64,000 bases of DNA from Isoetes taiwanensis (lineage: Eukaryota; Streptophyta; Lycopodiopsida; Isoetales; Isoetaceae). This document shows, one piece after another, positions 55,310 through 64,000 of this stretch (position 1 is its first letter; every line of letters starts with the position of its first letter). The stretch lies in NCBI GenBank assembly GCA_021234155.1, contig JAJEKV010000329.1:248001-312000 (forward strand). The letters run 5' to 3'. The notes under the pieces were generated by a model. The model did not search any database, was not told where the DNA came from, and saw nothing but the letters and a program-made list of their open reading frames with translations. A program made the translations under genes and the position numbers.

Positions 55310-55564
55310 CATGTGCCCTATCTCTATCTCTTCCCTCTCTCTTCTCTCTCTCCTCTCCTCTCTCTCTTCCCTCGTCTCCCTTTCTCTCTCTCTCTCTCTC
55401 TTTTCTCTTCTCTCTATCCCTCTCCGTGTCTCTCTCCTCTCTCTTCTTTTCTATCTCCTCTCTTCTCTCTCACTATGTCCTCTCTCCTCTCTTTCTCCCT
55501 CCTCTCTTCTCTTCTCTTTGTCTTTACCCTCTTCTCTCTCCTTTCTCTCCTCCTCTCTCCTCTT

Positions 55565-55660
<96 letters not shown>

Positions 55661-55979
55661 TCCTCTCTCTCTTTTCTTTCCTCTTCTCTTTTCTCTCTCC
55701 TCTCTCTCCTCTCCTGTCAGCCTCGATCTGGACCACCATGCCCTTCTTCTTTGTCTATTCCTGAAACATCTCGGCCTCTCGATTTGGACCTATTCTCACT
55801 TTTGGTAGGCCCCTTCCCTTTTTCTCCGCATCTCTTTCTCCTCTCTCTCCCTCTCTGTTCTCTCTCTCTCCTCTCTCCCCCTCTATATCTTATATTTCTC
55901 TCCTCTCTTCTCCTATCTCCAATCTCTATCTCCTACGTCTCTCTATCATCTATCTTCTCTCTCCTCTCTTGGTCCTCTT

Positions 55980-56018
<39 letters not shown>

Positions 56019-56785
56019 CCCTTTCTCTCTTTCCCCGTCTCTTCTCCCCCCCCCTCTCTATATATATTCTCTCTCTCTCTCCCATGTCTTCTCTCCTCCC
56101 CTCATCTCTTCTCCCCTCTCTCTCCTCTCTCTTCCCTCATTCCTTTCTCTCTCCTCTCTCTTCTCTCTCTTCCCTCTCTCCTCTCTCTTCCAATCCTCTC
56201 CTCTCTCTCTCTCTCTCTCCTCTCTCTTCTTTCCCTCTCTCTCTCTCTCCTCTCTCTTCTTTCCCTCTCTCTCTCTCTCTCCTCCTCTCTTCTCTCTCCT
56301 CTCTCTCTTCTCTCTCTCTTTCCTCTCTCTTCTCTCTCTCCTTTTTATCTTCTCTCTCCTCCCTTTCCTCTCTCTTCCTCTCTTTTCTCTCTCATCTCTC
56401 TCCTCTCCCTCTCTCTCTCATCTCTCTCCTTTCTCTCCTCCCTCCCTCCCCTCTCTCTCCCTACTCTCTATTTCTCTTCTTCTCTCTTCTCTATCTCCTC
56501 TCTCTCTCCTCTCTCTCTCTCTCCCCTCTCTCTTCTCCTCTCTCTTCCTCTCTCTATTTTCCTCTCTCTCTCTCTCAAACTCTCCTCCATCCTCCCTCTC
56601 TCTTCTGTCTCTTCCCTACCTGGTTTCCCCTCTCTCTATTTTTAGAAGAGCCACTCTCCTCTCTCTTCTCTATCCCTCTCTCTTCTTTTCCCTCTTATTC
56701 CCCATGTCTCTTCTTCAAATTTTCTCTCTTTTCTGCTCTCCTCTCTCTCTCCTCCCTATCTCTCTCCTCCCTTCTATCTATTCCA
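55310..56785. repeat. (TC)n tract in higher-order unit 1
   Basis: Contains a pure (TC)n run of about 95 bp at 55572-55660, and a short non-repeat insert at about 55718-55810 (cagcctcgatctggaccacc). The long Ser/Leu frames are artefacts. Confidence 0.95.
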
Positions 56786-56789
56786 TTTG

Positions 56790-57825
56790 CAAACATTCAT
56801 GTTTTAATTCAAACCCATTGCCCATTGAAGCATATTTTTTTATCATCTGAATATTCTATTTTGAGCATTTGCAAGATTTCAAAAACTTTCTATTTTTTTT
56901 TTTTTGCAAAGTTTTCAAAAGGCATAGGTGCTTACCCATGAGCATCTAGAACATTCCACCACATTCTATTTTGAGCATTTGCAAAGTTTAAAAAACTTTC
57001 TATTTTTATACGAAACTTTCTATTTTTTAGATTGAGATGCTTACCCATGAGCATCACGGAACATTCCACCACATTCTATTTTGAGAGTTTTTGCAAAGTT
57101 TCAAAAAACTTTCTATCTTTAGACTAAAACTTTCTATTTTTTAGATTGGGGTGCTTACCTTTGAACATTGGAACATTCCACCACATTCTATTTTGAGCAT
57201 TTTAAAGTTTCAAAAAAACTTTATTCTTTATTGAAACTTTCTATTTTTAGACTAAGGTGCTTACCCATGAGCATCTGGAACATTCCGGACATTCTATTTT
57301 GAGCATTTGCAAAGTTTCAAAAACTTTCTATTTTTAGTGAAACTTTCTATTTCCTGGATGAGGTGCTTACCCATTGTTTGCAAAGTTTCCATACATTCTA
57401 TCAACATACGCAAAACATTCCAAAACACATTCTATTTTGAGCATTTTGCAAGTTTCTAGAACATCACGGAAAAAACCAGATTTATTTGGGGCATTCTTAT
57501 TTCAAAAACTTTCTATTTTTAGACTGGACTTTCTTCCATGAGCATGGGTGGTTGGCATTTGGCATCTGGAACATTCTATTTTGAACATTTGCAAAGTTTA
57601 AAAAACTTTCTATTTTTAAACTGAAACTTTCTATTTTTTAGACTAAGGTGCTTACCCATGAGCACACGGAACATTCTATGAACATTCTATTTTGAGCATT
57701 TTACAAAGTTTCAAAAACTTCTATTTTTAGACATTCTAGAAGATTCTAGAAGATTCTAGGACATTCTAGAGCATTCTAGGACATTCTAGAACCAAGAACA
57801 TTCTAGAACATCCAAAGACCATCTA
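56790..57825. repeat. ~110 bp satellite, block 2
   Basis: About nine units of the gaacattctattttgagcat satellite; acattctattttgagcattt recurs roughly every 105-115 bp. Confidence 0.9.
57732..57795. promoter_or_regulatory. GAAnnTTC array upstream of SINE copy 3
   Basis: attctagaagattctagaag followed by attctagg, acattctagagc and acattctagaacc: at least ten alternating GAA/TTC cores, most perfect. It ends about 95 bp before the A box at 57890. Confidence 0.6.
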
Positions 57826-57827
57826 TT

Positions 57828-58145
57828 TAGATTATTTGGCCCTCACCCTTAACTATGTATGAACTTCCATTTTTTAAGAAACCAATGCTTGGTCTAGTGG
57901 TAGGGTGGGGTTTGGGGGCAATGTCCGGGGTTCAGAGTCGTGCTAAACCAAAAATTTTTGCCCACCCAAACTTGGGGCTTTGAGGGGCCAAGGCCCAGGG
58001 CGGCCCGGATCAAGGAACGATGGCACAACCTTCATCCGTCGGCATTTGTGAGTTTCAAAAAAAACTCTACAGGACTCACTCACTTTTTCACTCCCGGGCC
58101 AGCTGGGAACTTTCTAGAATATAATATGGGGGACTAGAAAGTTTC
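57828..58145 (+). mobile_element. tRNA-like SINE, copy 3
   Basis: Leader cttaactatgtatgaacttc, box A TGGTCTAGTGG at 57890-57900, box B-like ggttcagagtc near 57929. The body (tttgcccacccaaacttggg, gaggggccaaggccc) is diverged. Confidence 0.7.
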
Positions 58146-58194
58146 AAAAACTCTTATCTTTCTCTCTTGAAACTTTCTATTTTTTAGGCCTCCT

Positions 58195-58480
58195 TATTCC
58201 TGATTTGGGCTTCCGACATTCCCCCATCTCCATCTCTCTCTTAGGCCCTCTTCTTTTCTTCTCTCTCTTCTCTCTCCTATCTCTTCCCTCTCTCCTCTCT
58301 TCTTCTCTTTTCTCTTTTCTCTATCCCTCTCCAGATATTCTCTCTTTCTCTCTCCTCTCTCTTCTTTCTCTCCTCTCTCTCTTTTCCCTCTCTCCTCTCT
58401 TTCTCCTCTGTCTCTTCCTCTCTCTCCTCCTTTCCCTCTCCCCTCTCTATTTCTCTCTCCTCTCTCTCCTCCTCTCTCTC

Positions 58481-58557
<77 letters not shown>

Positions 58558-59400
58558 CTTCCCTCTCTCATTTCTCTCTTCTCTCTCCTCTCTTTCTCTC
58601 TCTCCTCTCTCTCTTTTCCTTCTCCTCTCTCTTCTTTTGCCCTCCCTCTCTCCATCTTCTCTCCCTTATCTCTTCTCTCTCTTCTCTCTTTTCTCTCTCT
58701 CTCTCTTCTCCTCATCTCTCTCTCTCTCTTCTCTCCTCTCTCCTCTCTCTTCCTCTCTCTTCCCTTTCTCTCCTCTCTTTCTCTCTCTCTTCCCTCTTCT
58801 CTCTCCTTTCTCTCTCCTCTCTCTCTCCTATTTCTCTCTCTCTCCTCTACTCTCTGCCCTACTACCTCTTCTCTTCTCTCCTCTCTCTCTATCTAATTTC
58901 AAAGTCTCACCTCTCTTTTCTCTTTCCTTTCATCTTCTCCTCTCTCTGGTCTTTCCTCCCTCTTCTTCTCTTTCTCTTTCTTTCCCTCTATTCTCTCTCT
59001 CTCCTCTCTCTATCCTCTCTTCTCTCTCCTCTCTCACACATTGCCCATCTCTACCCTCTCTCTCTTCTCTTCCATCATACCCATCTCTCTCTCTACCTCT
59101 CTCCTCCTCTCTCAGGAATCTTCTATTTTTCATCTCTCTTTTCTCTCTTCTTTCCCTTTTCTCTCTCTCCTCTCTTCTTCCATCTCTCTTTCTCCTATTC
59201 TCTCTCTCTCACTCCTCTCTCTTCTATTTTGAGTTTCTCTCTTTTCTCAATCTTTTCTTTCTCTCTCTCTCTCTCTTCCTATTTTTCTCTCGACATTCTC
59301 CCCCTCATCTCATTCTAGGGACATTCTATTTCCTTTTCTCTCCTTTAAGCAAACTTTCTATTTCTCTCTAAAAGTTTCTATTTTTCTCTCTCTCCCATCT
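58195..59400. repeat. (TC)n tract in higher-order unit 2
   Basis: Includes a pure (TC)n run at about 58485-58552. From about 58.9 kb satellite words are interleaved with TC patches. Confidence 0.9.
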
Positions 59401-60690
59401 TCTCTTTCTATCTCTCATCATTCGAACATTCTATTTTGAGCATTTCCAAAATTTCAAAAAACTTTCTATTTTTTGGATTGAGGTCTTTCTTTTGAGCATC
59501 TGCAACATTCTATCTCTCTCTATTTTGAGCATTTGCAAAGTCTCCTCAAACTTTTCTATTTTTTCTATTGAAACTTTCTATTCTTAGGCTAAAGGTCCTC
59601 TCTCCATGTCTCTCTTCTCTCTCCACAATATTCTATTTTGAGCATTTCAAAGTTCTTCTCTTTCTCTCTTTCTCTCTCTCTCTCCTCTCTCTTCTTCGGA
59701 ACATTAACAACATTCTATTTTGCAGCATTTGCAAACTTTCAAAAAAAACTTCTATTTCAATTCTAAAACTTTCTATTTTAAATCTCACCTATGTGCTTAC
59801 CCACAGCACACATCATACCATAGAACACTTCTTTTACCAATTCAAAGTTTCAAAAACCTTTCTATTTTTATTTTGAGACTTTCTATTTTTTTTAGGGCTT
59901 CTAGAGGGTGCTTGCCCTATGAATTTGGAACATTCTAGAACATTCTACTTTGAGTTTTTGAAAAGTTTTCAAAAACTTTTCTATTTTTAACTACCATACT
60001 CTCTATTTTTATTTTGAGATGCTTACCTTAGAGCATGCGAAACATTCTAGGACATTCTATTTTGAGTTTTTCAAAGTTTCAAAGCAAACTATTTTAATAT
60101 TGGAAATTTTTATTTTCCCCTAAAACTTTCTATTTTGCTTGAGCAAGGAACATTCCCACCATTTAAAACATCTACAACATTCTATAACATTCTATTTTGT
60201 GCATTTGCAAAGTTTTCAAAAACTTTCTATTTTTTGGAAACTTTCTGTTTACCCATGAGCATACCCATGAGCATTCGGAACACTTCCACCACATTCTATT
60301 TTGAGCATTTTCAAAGTTTTAAAAACTTTCTATTTTTAGTGAAACTTTCTATTTTTAGGTAGGGTGCTTACCCATGAGCAGCACGGAACATCCACAACAT
60401 TATATCAACGTCATTCTATAACATTCTATTTTGTGCATTTTGTAAAGTTTCAAAAACTTTCTATTTTTAGGCCCTGAAACTTTCTATTTTTATATTAGGG
60501 TGCTTACCCATGAGCATCACGGAACATTCCGAACATTCTATTTTGAGCATTTTCAAAGTTTCAAAAAAAACTTCTATTTTTTTTTTGAAACTTTCTATTT
60601 TTAGGCTGGGGTGCTTGCCATAAGCACGGGACACATTCTACAATATTCTATTTTGAGCATTTGCAAAGTTTCAAAAAAACTTCTATTTTT
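59400..60690. repeat. ~110 bp satellite, block 3
   Basis: Same monomer as the other blocks, with TC patches inserted in its first third. Confidence 0.85.
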
Positions 60691-60699
60691 TAGACATTC

Positions 60700-60762
60700 T
60701 ATTTAGAAGATTCTAGAAGATTCTAGGACATTCTAGAAAGCTTCTAGAACATTCTAGAACCA
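60700..60762. promoter_or_regulatory. GAAnnTTC array upstream of SINE copy 4
   Basis: agaagattctagaagattct and ctagaacattctagaacc: eight or more alternating cores, ending about 70 bp before the A box at 60831. Confidence 0.6.
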
Positions 60763-60764
60763 TC

Positions 60765-61055
60765 CATGGATTATTTGGCCCTCACCCTTAACTATATATG
60801 AACTTCCATTTTTTTCAAGAAACCAATGCTTGGTCTAGAGGTAAGGGTGGGGGTTTTGGGGGCAATGTCGGGGTTCGAGTCGTGGTAAACCAAAAAAATT
60901 TTGTCCACCAAACTTGGGAGCTTTTGAGAGGCCAAGGCCCACGGGCCCCGAGATCAAGCCACGTGGCGCATCCTTATCCGTCGATCGGGCGTGACATACT
61001 CACTCACTCACTCACAGACGGACACTATTTCTTTATTATATTCTTAGACTCTTTA
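60765..61055 (+). mobile_element. tRNA-like SINE, copy 4 (best preserved)
   Basis: Box A TGGTCTAGAGG at 60831-60841 and box B GGTTCGAGTCG at 60872-60882. The latter matches GGTTCGANNC. Body: aaaaaaattttgtccaccaa, cttttgagaggccaaggccc, gccacgtggcgcatccttat. The end contains (ACTC)n near 61000 and ctttattatattcttagact. Confidence 0.8.
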
Positions 61056-61059
61056 AGGC

Positions 61060-61570
61060 CCTTCCTCTCTCTCTCTCTCTCCTCCGGCTGTCTTTCCTCC
61101 TTCCTGATTTGGGCCCACCCATGCTTCCTATCTCCATCTCTCTTCCTCTCTTTCTCTCTCTTCTCTCTCCCTCTCTTCCCTCTCTTCTCTCTCTCTCTCC
61201 TCTCTCTCTCTTCCTCATCTCCCTCTCTCTCTCTCTCTTCTCTCCCTCCTCCTCTCTTTCTCTCTTCTCTCTTTCTCTCTTCTTTTCTCTTTCTCTCTCT
61301 CTCTCCCGTGTCTCTCCTCTCTCTCCTCTCTCTTCTTTCTCTCTCTTTCTCTTCTCTCTCCTCCCTCTCTCTCTCTTTCTCCCTCTCTCTGTCTTCTCTC
61401 TCCCCTCTCCTCTCATCTCTCTTCTCTCTCTTCTTTCCCCTCTCTCTCTCTCCTCCCTCCCATCTCTTCTCTCTCTCTCTCTCCTCTCTCCTCTCTCCTC
61501 TCTCCTTTCTCTCTCTCTCTCCTCCCTCCCTCTCTTCTCTCTCTCTCCTCTCTCCTCTCTCTCTCCTCTC
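61060..61570. repeat. (TC)n tract in higher-order unit 3
   Basis: CT-rich tract following SINE copy 4. It begins with ctctctctctctctcctccg. Confidence 0.95.
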
Positions 61571-62400
61571 TAAATAACATCCTCTGCACTCTCTATTTTT
61601 CCTCTCTCTGATACTTTCTCTCTTCTAGACTATGAATTTTAATGTCTCAACCCCTATATGTTCTCTCTCTTTCCTGTCTCTTAACATCCATTGAATAACC
61701 CCCATGAGGATCTCTCTCATGCCTTTACTAATTCAAAGTATCACCTATGCATGAGGAGTTTTATCCATAAGGGCCTCTCATTATACCTACTACCATGCAA
61801 GTCCATATATACACACATGACTTACTACCAATTCTAAAGTATCACTCATAAGGAGAACACTACCAATTCCAAAGTATCACCTATGAGGATCTTACTCACA
61901 CCCTCTTTTGGACTCCGGGGCATTTTCTCAGTCTTATTCACACATACTACTCAACCCTCCATTCCATTACCAACTCTCATTCTATCATTCATGAGTAGCA
62001 TACTCACACATGCCCATGAGGCCACATCTCTACTACCTCTACTACCAATTTAAAAGTATGTCAATTCTAAAAGTATCACCCATGTGAAGTTTACACACAC
62101 ACCCATCATACCCATCACACTTACTACCAATTCCAAAATATCACTTTCGGAATATTCTATTTTGAGCATTTGTGGGTTTCAAGAAACTTTCTACTTTTAG
62201 GCGGGGTCTTATTCATACATCTTTGCTCAACCCTCTATTCCATTACCAACAAAGTATCTTTCATGGTAACATACTCACACATGCCCATGAAGCCCATCTA
62301 CTACCTCTACTACCAATTCTAAATTTTATGTCAATTCTCTCTTTTATCACCCATGTGAAGCTTACACACCCATCATACCCATCACCAATTCCAAAGTATC
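61571..62400. repeat. AAAGTATCAC spacer with TC patches
   Basis: Homologous to the 46.8-47.5 kb spacers (for example accaattctaaagtatcact at about 61829), with short TC-rich substitutions. Confidence 0.75.
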
Positions 62401-63520
62401 ACCTCGAATATTCTATTTTGAGCATTTGCAAGGTTTAAAAAACTTTCTCTTTTAGGGGTGCTTCTAGAGCATAGGTGGTTGCCCTATAGCATCTGGAACA
62501 CTCTAGAACATTCTATTTTGAGTTTTTGCAAAGTTTTAGCAAACTTTTCTGTTCTTACACTACCATACTTTCTATTTTTAGGCTGAGATGCTTACCCTAG
62601 AGCATCTGAAACAATCAAGGACATTCTATTTGAGTTTTTACAAAGTTTAAGCAAACTTTCTATTTTTTAGACTAAAACTTTCTATTTTTAGACGGGGTGC
62701 TTACCTTTGAGCATCTGCAACATTCCAGAACATTCTATTTTGAGCATTTGAAAAGTTTCAAAAAACTTTCTATTTTTGGATTGAGGTGTTTACCCATGAG
62801 CAACTGGAACATTCCACAACATTCTATTTTGAGCATTTGTAAAGTTTAAAAAGAACTTCTATTTTTGGAGTGAAACTTTCTATTTTTATGTGAGGTGCTT
62901 ACCCATGAGCATACAAAGGAACATTCCAGAACATTCTATTTTGACCATTTGCAAAGTTTCAACAAACTTTCTATTTTTAGATTGAAACTTTCTATTTTTA
63001 GATTGAAACTTTCTATTTTTAGAGCATAGGTGGTTACCTATGAATTTGGAACATTCTAGAACATTCTATTTTGAGTTTTGCAAAGTTTCAAAAAACTTTC
63101 TATTTTTTAGACTACCAGGTGACTTTCTATTTTTTTAGGTGTTTGCTTAGCATTTGGAACATTCTAGGACACAATTCTAGAACATTCTAGAACTTTTCTT
63201 TGAGTATTTTTACATTAAGTTTAAGCATGGAGTTCTTATTTTTTTCAAGAAACTTTCTGGTTTTCTATTTTTAGACTTTCTATTTTTGGGGGGCAATTAC
63301 ATTTGAGCATCTACACCAAAACATTCAAATTTTGAGCATTTGCAAATTTTTCAAAAAACTTTCTATTTTTGGATGGAGGTGTTTACCCATGAGCATCTCA
63401 ACATTCGAACATTCTATTTTGAGCATTTGCAAGGTCTTAAAAAACTTTCTATTTTTAACTGGCCTGAAACTTTCTATTTTTTGGGCTTTGAGGTGCTTAC
63501 CTATCACCGGAACTTTCTAT
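62400..63520. repeat. ~110 bp satellite, block 4
   Basis: Tandem monomers as in the other blocks. A local duplication of attgaaactttctattttta occurs near 62981-63015. Confidence 0.9.
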
Positions 63521-63675
63521 TCTATTTTCTTCTATCTTCTATCTTTCAAAAACTTTCTATTTTTCTCTCTGAGGTCATTCCCTCTATCTCTCTCTCTGGA
63601 ACATTCTCTCATTCTCTTCTTTTTCTCCTCATTTCTTTGTTTCTTTCTCTCTTCTATTTTGGACTGAAACTTTCT

Positions 63676-63708
<33 letters not shown>

Positions 63709-63712
63709 GGAA
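63520..63712. repeat. Short mixed TC/satellite segment
   Basis: Satellite words interrupted by TC patches, ending in a pure TC run at about 63678-63707. Confidence 0.8.
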
Positions 63713-63822
63713 CATTCTAGAACATTCTATTTTGAGCATGGACAAAGTTTCAAAAAAAACTTCTATTTTTATGTGAAACTTTCTATTTTTAAAAGATGAG
63801 ATGCTCACTTTTTGTATGGAAC

Positions 63823-63872
63823 ATTCTATGGGAGATTCTAGAACATTCTAGAACATCCTAGAATATCCTTGA
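63823..63872. promoter_or_regulatory. GAAnnTTC array upstream of SINE copy 5
   Basis: gagattctagaacattctag followed by aacatcctagaatatcc: five to six alternating cores, ending about 55-65 bp before the A box. Confidence 0.55.
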
Positions 63873-63879
63873 ATTAATT

Positions 63880-64000
63880 AGCTTCCCAAGGCCTTAACTA
63901 TGCATGGAGTTCCCATTCTTTCTGGTTGGTCTAGTGGTAAGGGTGGGGGTTTGGGGGCAATGTAAGGGGTTGAGTCCTTGGTAAACCAAAAAATTTTGTC
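63880..64000 (+). mobile_element. tRNA-like SINE, copy 5 (cut by the window end)
   Basis: Leader ccttaactatgcatggagtt, box A TGGTCTAGTGG at 63927-63937, box B-like gggttgagtcc near 63967-63977, then accaaaaaattttgtc at the window edge. Confidence 0.75.

Larger units (their letters stand above)
54900..64000. repeat. ~3 kb higher-order tandem repeat (macrosatellite)
   Basis: The order SINE, (TC)n tract, satellite block, GAAnnTTC array is repeated. A boxes at 54978, 57890, 60831 and 63927 give unit lengths of about 2.91, 2.94 and 3.10 kb. The 43.1-54.9 kb region has the same parts in a less regular order, interrupted by LINE 2. Confidence 0.8.

Overview
This is a plant nuclear segment made almost entirely of repeats. 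Three things point to a land plant: remnants of a ROP/RAC (plant Rho) GTPase gene with introns, plant-type L1 LINEs, and a 12 kb Ty3/gypsy retrotransposon primed by tRNA-Gln. The long TE-filled intron and the density of old, broken elements suggest a large genome (gymnosperm-like is my guess; the sequence does not prove it). I see no clearly intact host gene. Nearly every recognisable coding stretch is frameshifted or has internal stops.

Layout, left half. 1-14.9 kb: a ROP GTPase pseudogene whose second intron (donor at 1593, acceptor before 14079) holds a ~12.0 kb element at 1708-13700. That element is bounded by a 26 bp perfect terminal inverted repeat and flanked by TGGT. It carries a degenerate DDE-like transposase on + near the left end. 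On - near the right end it carries fragments of an FCP1-type HAD phosphatase, an Ulp1-like cysteine protease and a CxxC zinc-motif protein. It also holds several tandem arrays sharing a CACCACAT/ATGTGGTG core and a run of four MITE-like hairpins. 15.18-23.05 kb: a full-length but dead L1 LINE with target-site duplications, inserted just 3' of the last recognisable ROP exon. 23.1-31.0 kb: no gene recognised; a pyrimidine-rich block followed by a purine-rich block of diverged long repeats, with two kinds of hairpin near the switch.

Layout, right half. 31.04-43.07 kb: a Ty3/gypsy element with 2.4-2.5 kb LTRs, PBS, gag, protease, an RNase H domain placed before the RT, RT, second RNase H, integrase, a decayed antisense ORF of roughly 280 codons, PPT and 3' LTR. 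43.07-64 kb: a compound array. Its parts are long (TC)n tracts, a ~110 bp AT-rich satellite, GAAnnTTC (heat-shock-element-like) arrays and a tRNA-like SINE with A and B boxes. From 54.9 kb these are ordered as a ~3 kb higher-order repeat seen at least three times, and the window ends inside the fourth SINE copy of that run. A 5'-truncated L1 (47.5-52.3 kb) has inserted into the array.

How the parts relate: the ROP pseudogene was the landing site for the TIR element and the first LINE. In the right part, GAAnnTTC arrays lie about 60-100 bp upstream of the SINE A box in the copies checked. That arrangement is the most intriguing regulatory possibility in the window. The very long SLSLSL or RERERE reading frames at 43-47, 55-57, 58-59 and 61 kb come from (TC)n repeats and are not genes.
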